Shown in pieces: positions 29,703-42,500 of a stretch of 64,000 nucleotides of DNA; positions within the stretch are counted from its first letter, which is position 1; every line of letters starts with the position of its first letter. Position numbers and translations under genes: made by a program. The notes under the pieces were generated by a model. The model was given only the letters and a program-made list of their open reading frames with translations. It was not told where the DNA came from and ran no database searches. The stretch comes from Immersiella caudata. Its lineage: Eukaryota; Ascomycota; Sordariomycetes; Sordariales; Lasiosphaeriaceae. Location of the stretch: contig JAULSU010000007.1 of assembly GCA_030512335.1 (NCBI GenBank), positions 434,001 through 498,000 on the forward strand, read 5' to 3'.

Positions 29703-30661
29703 TGTGGACTCTCAAGTTTTCTTCGCATAGAAAGGATTGAAGTGAATGATGTGATGACTTGACATGTATGTACATAAAGATAGATAATGGGCTGGAATAG
29801 ACTTTGTGTTTCCAAACTGAGTGTTGAGTTAAGGGCGCGCTAAAGTCTGTCTGATCGGAACCTGGAAGCCAACCTCGGAGCCTCAAAGCGGTACATTGGA
29901 GCCTCCTACCCCTTTGTTCCCCTGGCCTAGAACCTTCCTCGGGAGGGGTTCAGGTACCTAGTGAGAACGTGTTGTGACCCTGAGTGACTCAACCTGTCAT
30001 GCGAGCCTCCAATGCCCCGAAGAAAAGCAGCCGGGTCCTGAATTACACATCAAGTTCTCTTTTCGCTTGAGATCTGCACCCTTTTCAAGGAGACGGCTGC
30101 GCACATCACCTCGCATGTGCTTTATAGGCGTAATAAGTGGAATACAGACATCAGGCCAATGTCTCTTTAAGATGTGGCAGTACACACAGTTCATGTTCCA
30201 ACGTGAAAGAAGGTTCCACCGGTAGCCGTAGCCGCAAACACCCGTGTATCCTGTGACTTCTGGTCCATTTCGGAATATCAAATGTGACACAAGTGCTTTA
30301 TCAGACGGTCCTTTCTTTGTTTTCTATGCCTACCCCCTGATAATTCTTTCCCTCGTACACATCAACACCGACTTGAACCGCAACATAACAACCCAAGTCT
30401 CGGTCAGGAGAACTTACACAGTTAACGAAAACTAATCATTCATGCTGCCTGAGCATTCACTGCACCATCCGCCCATCCACGGCCAAACAAACAGGAAACA
30501 AGGAAGTCACGTTGCTTGCCTTCTTTCCGTCCGAAAAACGTGATGCAAACATAAAGTTTGCGCTCCACATCTGCCACACGCGTCAAACCTTTCGTCGCTC
30601 GAGACCTTCCACATTCATCTTCTCTCACTCATTCTCTGCCACACCCGTCAGGACAACCACC
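29703..30661. other. Intergenic spacer
   Basis: No gene. The region is relatively AT-rich, and the last ~130 bases are a pyrimidine-rich leader for the exonuclease gene. Confidence 0.5.
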
Positions 30662-32221
30662 ATGGCTTCCCCGACAAATGGCAGCTTTGATGCATTCATC
30701 ACTCTTATTGAGCCGACGGCGGAGTACCTAGCCAAAATGAACCTGCTCATCTCCTCGCTGGACGTCCTCAAGCGCCATGGGTTCATCGTTGCGGAGCTCA
30801 CGAGTGAGCAGCTGGACAAGAAGAAGCGGTGCAAGACTTGCAACGCCAGAGGTACGCACCTGTTTCTGTGCCTCTCTCCGCGCTGAGCCCTAACTGGGAA
30901 TAGTGAGATCGACGAAGAATCAACACAAGGACCAGAAGAGGAAAGCCTTGAAGTCTCTTGCCGTCAAAGTATCGGAGAAGTACGCGAAGACTCAAAAGTC
31001 GACAAAGCAGGCCAAGTCTCCTGAGGCTATATCGTCGGCCATGGACGAGGCAAAGGGCGATCAAGAAAATCGGAGGAATTCCAAGGAGAAGGCACCTGAA
31101 GTCACGGCTGAGAACAAGACTGCGGAAGGTATGCAGGCTGAGAAAGAAGTGGTGATGCGGTGCAAGAGTCATCCCGGCAACTTCAATCAAGTAACTAGGG
31201 TAAGTCCAACGTTACTTCTTCCCTTGTTCAGCTCGAGACCAACTAGTTTACCTCCCAGACCATGTCCTGCTGTGGAAAGCCGCCCGGCGCCCCAGGCTGC
31301 AGGCAAAAGAAAGACCACGATCCTCCCGAAGGACAGAGCGAAGCTCTAAAGACGCGCTGGCAATACCACCACACACCCACCGCGCCGCAAGCCACCCATC
31401 GCGTTGCCGTAGCCCTCGACTGCGAGATGGGAATGGCGATCGATCAGGAACTCGAAGTCATCCGGGTCACGGTCATCGACTACTTCACGGGCGATAAGCT
31501 CGTCGACAGCCTCGTTTGGCCCGATATTTACATCAAGAATTGCAACACGAGGTGGTCGGGAGTTACGAAGAAGGATATGAATGATGCACGTAGGGAGGGC
31601 AAGTGTCTCTTGGGAGTAGCCGCTGTGAGGGAGGCTGTTTTTGAGTTTGTGGGGCCTGAGACTATTGTCGTTGGACATGCCGTGGGCGGTGATCTTGGCT
31701 GCCTGCGGTGGATACATCATAAGATTGTTGATACGCATATCCTTGAGGCGGAGAAGCGGAAGAAGGAGGAGGAAGAGAAGAAAGCGCGGGAGGAGGAGAA
31801 GGCAGCGGAGCAGGACGTGGAAAAGGAGGCGGTGGAGGAGAAGGGGGAACCTGTGAAGGCGGAGACCCTCGAGGATGCGGCCGACGAGAGAGACCCTCTA
31901 GCGGCGAAACCCAGCAACGCCGACGTCAAGGAGGGGGAGGGCAAACAGGGGACTGCGGGTGAGCAGAGTCGACCAGGAAGCTTAGCTAGTAAGAGCAAGA
32001 AGGAGGCGAAGGCTAACGGCACATCGCTCAAGGCGCTCACGATGAAGCATCTCGGACGGGCTATCCAGACGGCAGGCAAGATGGGCCATGACAGTTTTGA
32101 GGACTCGCTTGCATCAAGGGATTTGCTTCGCCACTGGATCATCAATTTGGCTGAGGGTGGAGAAGCTGATGGGGGTGAAGGAAGTGCTGAGTCTGGAGAA
32201 GGGGCTGAATGTGGGCATTGA
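30662..32221 (+). CDS. DEDDh RNA exonuclease, REX-like, with a charged insertion
   Basis: Exons 30662-30851, 30904-31199 and 31259-32221 give 482 residues; introns are 52 and 59 nt. Exon 2 encodes a Lys/Glu-rich linker. A Cys/His cluster ('MRCKSHPG', 'MSCCGKPPGAPGC') precedes the exonuclease fold. Catalytic motifs: ExoI 'ALDCEMG', ExoII 'VGHAVGGDL', and ExoIII 'GHDSFEDSLA', with the expected His and Asp. REX exonucleases trim 3' ends of rRNA, snRNA and tRNA precursors. Between ExoII and ExoIII a run of about 110 mostly Lys/Glu/Ala residues is inserted (31744-32020), much longer than usual. The acidic Gly/Glu tail has no recognised domain. Which REX paralogue it is cannot be decided here. Confidence 0.88.
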
Positions 32222-32765
32222 GGATGCATCAGGGTGTGAAAGGCCCTTTGATCGGTTCGACCTATTAGAGTATGTGGACTAGGGGTCACCTGTGTAGATA
32301 GGAAAGTGGTATTGTAACAGTGCGAGGTGGTGTAGAGCACATGAGGGTCGGGAGCTTACTGGTTCCATGCCGGTAGGTTTTCTATTTGCCTGTCTAACTT
32401 TCTAAGAGTTCAAGTGACAGATACACCCAGATGAAAGGGGCAACCATCTGACCAAAACCCCACACATGATCACACAGTTTTCCGCCTATGTTGGAAACAC
32501 CCCCCTTGCAGGATTCTCTGAATGATCACAAAGAGCTGCAGCGAATATAAAGCGTACATCTGAACCCGATGGGTTCATCTCTAAGTGTATCCAATCTCGG
32601 GCTTTCACGGGTGTGTCGATAGCAGTTTCCAACACATCAAAGCAGCCGGGGTTGCTCCTCCCTGTAGACCAGCAGACATGCTCGTCCCTCATGGTCGGGT
32701 CCCTTTCTTCGGGTCAGTTTCAACGTATCTAATATCCAACCCCGACTCTTTTCAAAGCCACACCC
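32222..32765. other. Convergent intergenic spacer
   Basis: Spacer between the 3' ends of the exonuclease gene and the transporter gene. No gene is seen. Confidence 0.5.
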
Positions 32766-34372
32766 CTAAAGCATGTATTTGAACTCCGGATTCAGATCCT
32801 AAATCGCTGTCAGTGGCACTCTCGGGTCAAACATCATTCAGGGGTAAGCTCACCCCGAGCTCCATCTTCTCCGACTCGGACAGATTGCCATCCCTGAGCA
32901 TCTTCTCCTTCTTTTTATTTTCATACGTGATTGCCACCGCATATGCAATGCAGCTTGCCGCCGCAAAGGCGATGAATGCGAGGCAGATGATGTATCCATT
33001 CCTGTAAAAGTTGGCTGCATCCCTAGCCAGGAACGAATACGTCGCAATGATACCACCAATGTTACCAAAGCCTGGATTCTGTCAGCACCAACCGCAAGTA
33101 TGAATACCAGGACATACCAATCTGCCACGCCGTACCGATGGCACGGCGATGATGCCCGCCAAGGTTCATGTTGAACCAACACACCATGACAGGCATGGCC
33201 GAGTATGTTCCCAGGCACACCAGGAACAGCGCAGCATACTGAAGATCAACATTGTGATGCACGTTGATCAAGATGCCAAATCCAGCCACGGCAATAAAAA
33301 TCGGACAAACCGCATACAGGAAGCGATGCCTGCTCCAGTCGCTCAGAACCGCAATGACCATGCCGAAGCCAAAGGACGCCGCCCATGGCGGGACAGACCG
33401 CAGTTGCGTCTCGATCGCGCCGTAGTGATAGCTCTGGATGATGGTCGGCGAGAAGTAGGCATATCCGTACGCAGGGACGATCATGCCAAAGTACATGAAG
33501 CCCCCGAGCCAGATCTTGTAGTCCTTCATGACGGTGATGACATCGCGAAACGTAATCTTCCTCTCGGCAGCATTGGCTCCCTGGTCAGCTTCAAGACGCG
33601 CCTTAACATAGGCCCTCTCCTCCTCCGTCAACCACTTTGTATCTTCCGGGAACGATGGAAAAGTGAAGAGGAAAATAATGCCAATGACAAACGTCAAGAG
33701 ACCTTCAAGAATGAAGATCCAGCGCCACCCGCTGTACCCCCTAATCCCATCCACTGCCAACGTCAGCACCCCCTTTTTTTCATCCCCAGCGAGGAAACAC
33801 TTACTCTTCCCAATAGCGCTGGCCAACAGCCCCCCAAACGCGCCTGCCAGCGACGTCGACGAGAAAAACAACGTATACCTCTTCTGCGCCTCATCCCGCT
33901 TATACCACATCGAAATCAAATAAAAACACCCCGGAAACATGCCACACTCAAACACCCCCAGGAAGAACCGCGTGACCAAAATCCCCCCATAGTTCTGCGC
34001 CAAGCCCTGCAGGGTGGTAACCACGCCGAAGCCAATGCAGCAGACGGAAAGCCACACCCTTGGTGAAAAGCGCTTGAGGTAGATGTTGGAGGGGATTTCA
34101 AAGAGGATGTAGGGGATGAAGAAGATGGTGAGGACGGTGTTGAACTGGGTGCCGAGGGGGTCGAGGTGGAGGTCTTGCTGAAGGTTGAAGGCGCGGGCGT
34201 TGCCGACATTGACGCGGTCGAGGAAGGCGAGGAGGTAGAGGATGCAGACGAAGGGGAGAATGTGGTAGTCGATGCGGGCGACGATGTGGGACTCGGTGGT
34301 GTGCGCTGGAGGGCGGAGCTTCCCGTCGGTGCCGGCCTCGTCGGCGGAGGTTGAGCTGGGGGCTGGGGGCAT
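32766..34372 (-). CDS. MFS transporter, anion:cation symporter family (Dal5/allantoate permease-like)
   Basis: Exons on the minus strand are 34372-33805, 33753-33118, 33071-32854 and 32798-32766, giving 484 residues. The last exon encodes only ten residues ending 'EFKYML', a common end in this family. Introns are 46-55 nt. The N-terminus is cytosolic; TM1 begins 'ILPFVCILYLLAFLDRVNVG', where the 'LDRxNxGNA' motif is typical of the Dal5-like group. 'YLISMWYKRDEAQKRYTLFF' follows TM4, and 'GWRWIFILEGL' marks TM6 before the central loop. About twelve membrane segments are expected. Family substrates include allantoate, nicotinate, vitamins and other organic anions; the substrate here is not predictable. 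Confidence 0.93.
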
Positions 34373-34510
34373 TGTGAGCACGGACAAGAATGCGATGATG
34401 GTCACTCACTGGTGCGTGTTCCGAGCATTGCGTGTGTTTCCAGGTGATAAGCAAGCGCTACGATTCGCTCCTGCTAGCCCTAAAACTCAAACTTTGAGAA
34501 ACCTGCCTGG

Positions 34511-34548
34511 GCGAAAAAGAAAAAAAAAACTTAAATTTTTTTTTTGCG
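34511..34548. repeat. A10/T10 palindrome in the transporter promoter
   Basis: Ten A (34520-34529) and ten T (34536-34545) flank the hexamer CTTAAA. Outside them lie GCG (left, after a further A-rich stretch) and GCGC (right). It lies about 150 bp upstream of the transporter start and could be a nucleosome-free poly(dA:dT) element or a hairpin. Confidence 0.7.
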
Positions 34549-35797
34549 CAAGACCTCGGGAACCGACCGAACTATGTACGACCTCACTGCCGACGATCCC
34601 TCCCCAAATGTATTATCGTTACGCGACGTGCATCGTGCCTCGCACAACACAACGGGAATTCTGCCCCTGTTTTGTTTAGTAAGATTTCTCCGCAAAATTG
34701 CCCCATCGCAGAGAAATCAACTGCGTTACTCATCTGCCCGTCCTAAAGCCGAGGGCTAGTGTGGCAAACTCTCAATATTGATCTGACAGAAATACCACCT
34801 GCCGTCTGCGTTGTTCGAGCCTCAGGGTCAACGGTACTTCTCCCGCAGGCTGGCTCGGGGGTTTGGAAATAAGTCAACTCATGTGCCGCTCGTTTTCTCG
34901 CTTCGATTTGCGGTCTTACCCGGCCAGACGGGGTTTGCCGGGCTGTGGGGAGCACTTCATCGATGCGGCAACCTTTCGGAGCACAACGTCGGTCGAAGGT
35001 TGCATTTGATCACGGGTATTCCGGGAAGGATACTCGATGGTCGAGACAGTTGCCCGAGACAGTTGTCCGAATTTTATCGCCGCAGCCGGCTGTAACGCTG
35101 CGCGCCGAAAGTGCAGAGACGATCGGCATCGCATCCACAAAAGGTCAGTGGCTTTCGCCTCATTCACATGCGCGATTCATTACTTTACAGACGACAGGAA
35201 CAAATGTCAACCCGCGTTTAAAAAAAAATACGATTAGTCAGATTGTATACTTGCTTTGGTTTGTAAATCGCCGCCAGTCATTGAAAAGGTACAATGATTC
35301 CCTCCTCGCCATCTAAGGGCGGCCCGGCGATACCGAGGCTCGGACCTGCCCAGCGGCGGAGTTCGGTTCCGAGCTGGCCGCACCGAAGCCCCACCTTTCC
35401 CATCGCCAACCTGGCGTCGCTTGGCCGGAGCAGTTGCTTCCGGGCATCGCCGCTCCTGAATGCGTTCCTCCGAGGGCCAATCGCTATGCAAGACACAAAA
35501 CGCCGCGGGACACAGCGCCGAGCCAAGAAGTTGCCGCGTCCGAATTCTCGAGCCCCCCTCGCCGAACCCCTCCGACCGCTCCGATCACAATGGGCTTGGA
35601 CCCGTTCTTAGACGGGGACAAGCCAACTCGTAGCAAGAGGCTGGACCGTTGCCCAATGACAAAAGGTCAAGAAGGATTCGAAAATGCTACAACACAAACC
35701 CAGCACAGGTGCATGATTGGCTTCCGTCACATTCTCGCCCTGGACCGGTGTGACTCCCCCCACGCCCGTTTCCCGACGAAAAGTCCCGAGTCCGACC

Positions 35798-35821
35798 TTT
35801 TTTTTTTTCTTTTTTTTTTTT
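35798..35821 (+). repeat. Poly-T tract with one C
   Basis: Twenty-four nearly pure T residues interrupted by a single C, in non-coding sequence. Confidence 0.8.
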
Positions 35822-36867
35822 AGGAAATAAAATCACCACCAATATTCTCAAAGTCGAAGGAAAAGAGGTGCACTGACCGTCACTCGCACTCTATCCAGCA
35901 CTCATCTCCTCAACCTCCGCACTTCATGAAGCCACGATGTGCGCACCTGCAAGCCCGCGGGCGCGATGGCGCATTGCGGGCGCAGCGGGGATTTGGTAAT
36001 CTCATGGCCCTTTGCCACACCACCGCGTCCGTCCAGCAAGGAATTAGCGGCGCAGGTACCATGTTAACCAGGCGTGACCCCGCGAAGGACGTCTGTCAGT
36101 CGCTGCTTTGGGAAGGCACAATCACCGTGGGGAAGAGAGGTGGTGGTCAGGGGGCGCCATGCATAACCTGAGGCTATCGGTGTGTGTGTTTTTTTTTTCG
36201 CTTGGGTTGACATTGCGGCGGGGGATTTTGTGCGACCTCTTGGTGTGTCTATTTGTGTTTTGATATCGGTGGAGTTTACTGACCGTGTGAGTTGACTCGT
36301 ATCGCCGTCCCGTCCGATGAATGATGCGGCGACATGACCTGTCACTTCGGCTGGTGATTCGATCGCGATGGTTTCGCACGCACAGCTGGTCGGTACGGGC
36401 CGTAGCTAGATCCCCACGCCCCCAGGAAACTTGCAAGGGCATACCCAAGTGCTGGAAGCGAAAAAAAAGTTGAGTCGTGTCCGAGCACATCCAACTTTGA
36501 CTCTGCTGTGCCGCCACGCCGCAGAACACAACAAGGCATTTCGCAGAACTCGCCCAATCACGACGCCGGTCCCACGGCCAGAGCTCGGCGGTCCAGCTTT
36601 GAGTTCCCCCGACCCTAGTCTGCAGATGTTGTGAGCGGCATGGAAGGATCGGAATCCCAAGGTTGTGGTTCTGCGAGTGTGTAGCGCAGCAATTCGAGGC
36701 CAGCATCACTTCCAGAGGAGTGGAATGGGGAGGACGCCGGCACTTCGATGTCGGTTGATAAGATGTCTCCACCCGTCGTCGACGTTTTCCAGTCTGATTC
36801 TAGCCTTGTTTGCTCCCGGGAGTTGAACGGCTGAGTCGACCTATACGAAGCCATCTATCTCGACAAC

Positions 36868-38182
36868 ATGTCAGCAAAACATACACCCCCGCCCGACGGC
36901 GATGCCGACAAAGGTCCGATCCTACTCGCGGTTACCATCGTCACCACCATGGTCGCCCTGATCATCGTTGCTCTCCGCATGTTTGTCCGCATCAAGATTG
37001 TCAAAAACGTCGGCTGGGATGACCACACCATCGTCGGCGCCAGCGTTAGCCTGACACCCCCCTTTTCACCCAACAGGAGAACTAACAATTTTAAACCAAC
37101 ATCCAGCTCCTCGCCATCCTCGTCATGATTTTTGAAATCATCTCCGTCTCCTACGGCAACGGCCGCCACATGTACTACCTCTCCTCCTCGTCCATCATCC
37201 AGGCCTCCAAATGGTCCCGCGCCACCACCCCTCCCAACCTCGCCGCCTGCGCTCTTGCCCGCATCTCCCTCTGCCTTTTCTTCCTGCGCATCGTCGAACG
37301 CCGCCGCGGCTTCACCATCTTCCTCTGGGTGCTCATCACCCTCAACGTCCTCGTCAACATCATGTCCATCACGCGCCTGCTCGCGAGCTGTCGGCCGCTG
37401 GAGAAGCTCTGGGACCACACCGTGGCGGGGGAGTGCTGGCCTACGAGCACGGCGTTTATCACGAGTATGATTCAGAGTGTGGTTAGCATTGCGACGGATT
37501 GGCTGATTGCCTTGTTTCCGGTGGTGATTGTGAGGAAGTTGAACATGGCGAGGAGGACAAAGGTGGTGCTTGTGGTGTTGATGGGCATGGGGATTTTTGC
37601 GGGGGCGGCGGCGCTGTTGAAGATGTTTCATCTAAGGTCGTTGACGACGAGGTCGGATATGACGTGGGATGTTGTGGATTTGACGAGTTGGTCGATGTGA
37701 GTGTTTGAGTCTGGTCAACCCCGTTCGCCTTTCCGACGTTACCCCTTTCTCTCTCTCTCTCTCTTTCTCTCCGAGTCCACTCAGAAAGGCAATCTAACCT
37801 CCACAGCGTCGAACAAAACGTAGGCATCATCGCCGTCTCCATCCCCTGCATCCGCCCCCTCTTCTCCCGCATCTTCCGCGTCGGCTCCACCCCAAGCGGC
37901 CCCAACGCGAACAAACCCTACCAAAGCGACTATCACCTCGGCCCCATGAACGTGTCTGGCCGTCAACCAGCTCCGTTCACCGCAGGAACTGCCCTCTCCA
38001 TGGCCGGCAAGGAGAACGCGATCGAGATAGGAACAGGCAGCGAGAGTAGTCTTGTGAGGGCGGGGGTAGAAGGGGGTGAGGGGATCATGAGGACGGTGAG
38101 TGTCTCGCTGAGGAGCCAGAAGTTGGAGGGGAAAGAGGGGGATTTGGAGGGGGGCACAAAAGGGAGTTGGTTCAGGGGATAG
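36868..38182 (+). CDS. PTH11-like/fungal rhodopsin-domain seven-transmembrane protein
   Basis: Exons 36868-37044, 37107-37696 and 37807-38182 give 380 residues. Hydrophobic helices include 'ILLAVTIVTTMVALIIVALR', 'ILVMIFEIISVSYG', 'ARISLCLFFLRI', 'LWVLITLNVLVNI', 'DWLIALFPVVIV' and 'VVLVVLMGMGIFAGAAALLK'. Conserved family signals are 'VGWDDHTI' after TM1, 'GNGRHMYYLS', 'CRPLEKLWD' before TM5 and 'VEQNVGIIAVSIPCIRPL' at the final helix. No N-terminal CFEM domain is present. The soluble C-tail is Gly/Ser/Glu-rich. Members act as plasma-membrane receptors in surface sensing; a ligand cannot be inferred. Intron 2 (110 nt) contains a CT microsatellite. Confidence 0.9.
37748..37764 (+). repeat. (TC)n microsatellite in intron 2 of the PTH11-like gene
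   Basis: An uninterrupted TC dinucleotide run lies within the 110-nt intron 37697-37806. Confidence 0.8.
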
Positions 38183-38908
38183 ACTCAGGGGTGAACTCGG
38201 GGGTTATAATGATTGATATGGAAATGGGTATATTATGCAAGGCGCTGGAGGATTTCTCATGGTTTGGCTTTGTTAGCAATTTCAAGGTGCCTCGGAAAGT
38301 ATATGCTCGGAGTTACGGGCGTTTTCTTTGGGTTGGGACGCAGTCGTGAAGACTCTGGGCAACAGAAAAGGGGTCACTCCGTCAGGACGTCTAGCGTTGT
38401 TAGCACTAAAAGGGTAAGGATAGCTTCTCGGCTTAATTCCAATGTCTGTTGTTTTCAAAGCATTTCGTAACGTCGCTGAGGCCTCTCGCGGTGTACATGA
38501 CGTCTTGACAAGTCCATTGTGGTGTCGTTGTGAAGTGAAGATCGGGCCATTTCGCAGTGCCCTTGATGCCAATTCGCCTTGATCGGAGGCCTGTGTTGAT
38601 GCGCTCGGTGTTCAGGGTATTGTCTTTAGGAACTTGGAGTTCTTGTTCAAAGGGCTAAAAGTCTTTCCCATGAGAAATGCCTATTATGCCACGCCAGCTT
38701 GGCATCATCATAACCTTATCAACTTCCATGTGACTGAGGTAAACTCTGTGCGCGGTCAGAAGATAACACAACGTGGACAATCGGCCGTCTACCAACCTTG
38801 TTTTTAACTTTTGTTCAACGCACCAGAATTCCCACGTCCCAAATTCTTTCTTCCTCCTAAACACAACAGACTGGACAACTCCAATCTTGGGATTTTGACA
38901 AGCTCAAC
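38183..38908. other. Intergenic spacer
   Basis: No gene is seen. Composition is more AT-rich than the genes either side. Confidence 0.45.
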
Positions 38909-39541
38909 ATGTGTTTATCATTTGAGCAACACGGCGCATGGCCAGACGAGGGCACATCTGACGACCCTCCTCCATACTCGACAACCAACAGCATAGAATC
39001 GGCAGAAATGGGATGGTGGCATCGGTTTCTTTCCGCTCTTGTCGCCTTTTTGAGCGCCTTTCTTTCACCGACACAGCAGAGCCCTTTCCCATCCGGGACG
39101 AGCTCGACGGCAAAATTGACAGCGCACTCCACGGCAATCTCTGCAGCAAACTCCATGGAAGTTTCAAGGGGTCAGGGGCGAGCAGTCAGGCAATGTGGCC
39201 GCTGCCGCCGACTCTTCTTCTATCCCCTCCTGCCCCACGACCCAGAGCATCATCAAACATGCGGCAAATACCATCCTAGTACGTAGTCAAAACATCACTT
39301 CTGTGCTACCAGCGAATAAACTAACAACTCCGTAACAGGCCCACGCAGACCGCTTCGAGATGTCATGAAGGAGGGTCGCGCGCCTGGCAGTAGGGTGCGC
39401 TACAAGCACTGGAAGGCCACGACCATGGTACATGAGTGCTGCCTTTGGTATGGCGAAGACACAGAACGGGATAAACAGCACCACTTGTACTACGGGTGTG
39501 TCAACAGCAACGAGAAGCATATCCCTTGGGGGGAATTATAG
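38909..39541 (+). CDS. Small orphan protein with a Cys/His cluster
   Basis: Exons 38909-39278 and 39339-39541; the 60-nt intron has a GTACGT donor, CTAAC branch and ACAG acceptor. The joined frame gives 190 residues. Residues ~33-50 are hydrophobic and aromatic ('MGWWHRFLSALVAFLSAFL'), possibly amphipathic or a membrane segment. The second half has a Cys/His arrangement: 'CGRC', 'HDPEHHQTCGKYH', then in exon 2 'HECCLWYG', 'HHLYYGCVN'. This suggests zinc binding. Family not recognised. The intron call is strong because the frame after it stays open and Cys/His-rich to the end. Confidence 0.65.
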
Positions 39542-42500
39542 GTAGTGATGGGTTAACGAGGAGCGGCAGTGAGGTCAGAAAGCGCCGCGGATGAACGGAC
39601 AACGGCTACGGTACCTTGACTACACGGCCTCTATGCATTCTCAAATGTCTCTTGTCAAAGTTAATAATGCCTGTTATGGGACAAGTGACGCGCTTTACAA
39701 TGTACAATAGGCATTGTTGAATGCAATAAGGCCACTCGAAATTCGGCTGATACATGTTGGATCCCGGCAAAGGCTTGTGTATGAGTGGAAGAAGCGTGAT
39801 GATTGGAAACTAAGCGAAGGGATAGTCAGTCAGGGGGCGATGGAACCCGCGTCTCCAGAGCGATGAGCGCGTGTTGCGATCTAACAGACTGAGTATCACA
39901 GCCGTGTTAACTGCTTGCAATTCAGATTAGACCGTTGACAGGTTGCTTGGAACGAATCGACTGAACTGGAAAGTCATGTAATAACTCTTCCCAGATGCCA
40001 CACTCCAGCAGTTTCGTGAAGCAACTTCTCTTGCAAGCCAACATTGGACTCATCTGAAGGCGTAAACTTGGATAGAAACGCAAGAGTTCCGCCACTCGTC
40101 GGCTTCTCCAGGTTCCGAATGTTCCGATGGAGAAACTAGCAATCCCACGCACGACCCCCCGTATTGAATCAAATACATGGACTCTGGGTTCTCGGAATAT
40201 TTCCCGTACCGCGGCGCCAGGCTTGAGAGGTGCATCAGAGGCAATGGAAAACCTTGGCTGGCATCGTGCAATTTGTCGAGACGCGCGTGGGCAGCCCGCA
40301 GGCGCTATTGCTGCTCGAAACGTGGCTAGCGGCCAAGGCCCATGGTGCTGGTAAATGAGAAGCCCGAAAGGGCTTGGAGTAGGAGCTAGAATTGGCTTTG
40401 TTGCTGACATCTCGGACAGAACTAGCCCGTACACCGAGCCTGGTCCGTCTGGGCAAGGGATGTTTTAACGACCCCCTTCATCTCACACGACGTGAGGCAT
40501 GGCGCCGCAAGGGCACGCCTCTCAGGTCGTTTAGGTGTTGGACTGTTGAGCTTATGAGCTTGGTACAACGGGAACGACGACTCTCCCGAATAGGGTTGTC
40601 TATTGTCCGTCGATGAACGACAAAGCGGTCTCGGTCTCCGCATGCGCAGAGATATAACGCCCAAAGAAGACGACAGTGCAACTCTCTCGGAGATTATCCG
40701 AACACGATCGATGTGTGCCTCTTCGCGAGGTGAGTCGGGATCGTGATGGAAGCTTCCCTCGTCATCGTCGCCAAGTTCCAGTAATGGAACACCCCTTTTC
40801 CACCTGCAGATGTGAAATTACAAACAAAGGCGTTGAGGGTGGCTTGGTCGACCTCGAAGACGATGCATGACGCCACGTGCCATCGAGCGTCCGAGCGACT
40901 GCACGGCTGCGGTGCAGTTGCTTCGCCGGAGATTTTGGAATCGCATCGCCTGAGCAGTGCAGAACCGGGCTTCATTCGTTCTGCTCTTACGCCGCTGCGT
41001 GTAATATGATCGGGTTCAGGGCTGCAACCTGAACTCTTCGTTTCCATCGGCTGAAATTGACTCAACATTCGCTGCGATGGCATTCGTGTCTCGCACCGCA
41101 TTCCTCGCCTGAATTCCAGGCAAAATGAGCTTGATCCCCCTCACCGATGGGGTAGCAGTATCGCTTCGCTTGGCTGTATCCCAGATGGAAACGCGACACG
41201 GTGCTGGGGTTTGCGACCCCGTGCAGGCTCAACGGGTGGGGTGCCGACGTTGCGCGTGGGTTGCACGGAGTGCTAGGCGCGAGCGAGGTTGCGATTGGTC
41301 AATTAGGCCGCGACAGATCGATCTGGTCAGTCCTCACCTGGTGGCTGCGGGATGGTGGGCAAGTATTGCCCGGAGCAACACGGTTGACCGTTCACAGGCA
41401 GGAATTCAAGCGGTCGGCTGCCCTGTTCTCGGGCGGTGGCAGCGTGCTCGTTCCCCCAGAACCAGCGGCCGCGAGGTTTGGTTCGCCAAATGAAAGCGGC
41501 TCCTTCCTGCTCCAGACGCCTGGGCTTGGCAGCGTTATCCCACCCTGACTGAGCCAGGGGATTGCTGGGGGAAATCCCTTGCCTTGCTGCCTTCACAAGC
41601 GTGTCGTCACGTCTGGTTTTGAGGCTGGTTGAGAGGCCGTCTTCGCCCAGTTTTGCCTAGAATCTGCTGCAGAAGTGCTGACCGAGCCGCGATTGCCGCT
41701 TCAGCACCCATCGTACCTGCAACCGCTGCTGCGACAGACCCTGGCGCTTTATCGATCCCCTAATCCGGTGCGTAATCTCCTGTGCGTCCTGCAGCTCAAA
41801 ACAGCCTCTCACAGGCAATTGCCGGGCCTCATTCTGCCACTCTGAAGAACTCGACTGACCGGGCGGACGCTAAGCGCTTTGAGTGTGGTGCCCGAGATGG
41901 AAGCTCGACAGAATATCGATCACAGTGTGGCGCCGATGCTGCACAACAGACGCAGGACCTTGATCTGTGCGGCCACGACGCCGGAGAAATTCTCTCACCG
42001 CAGCGCATCGCCACGAGATCAGTCGCCCGTCACCTCAACCACGAGCGACGCACCCACCAGCAACGCATTTAGAACTGCCGCCAACGGTGCTGACGCGACG
42101 GTCCCCCGCATCATCCCGCCGTCGCCAGTCTGGCATGGGCTGGTTCCAGCTGGGAGGTGACACACGGAGCTCTCGCCCATTCGTCAACCAGAGTCCGGCT
42201 CCGGAACGACCAGAAACATGATGGAACAGTGGCGCCTTCTTCGCGGCGCTCAGTGGCTCGCGGCGGTGCATGATTCCTGCGCCACGTCCGTTCGCAACAC
42301 GGCACGGGGGGGACCACCCGCGCTCTCGTTTCCGTGTGTTCCAGCCTGCAGGATCTTCACGAGCCCGCCAAACACACCGTCTGCCACTTTTGAACCCCGT
42401 GGAAAGCGCGGCCGTGCGGGCGCCGGGGGAGGGATCCGACCTTTGGCGTTTGCAAGGGGCTGGGCTATTTCAAGCCTTATTTACACCTCCCCGTCTCGCC

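Larger units (their letters stand above)
34373..36867. other. Long intergenic region (2.5 kb)
   Basis: No supported gene. Overlapping open frames on both strands (for example 36122-36772 minus) lack domains. It contains an A10/T10 palindrome (34520-34545) and a pyrimidine tract (35798-35821), listed separately. The transporter promoter must lie at the left end and the receptor gene promoter at the right end. Confidence 0.5.

Noticed and set aside
33149..34066. 305-codon plus-strand open frame
   Set aside because: Antisense shadow of the Dal5-like transporter exons.
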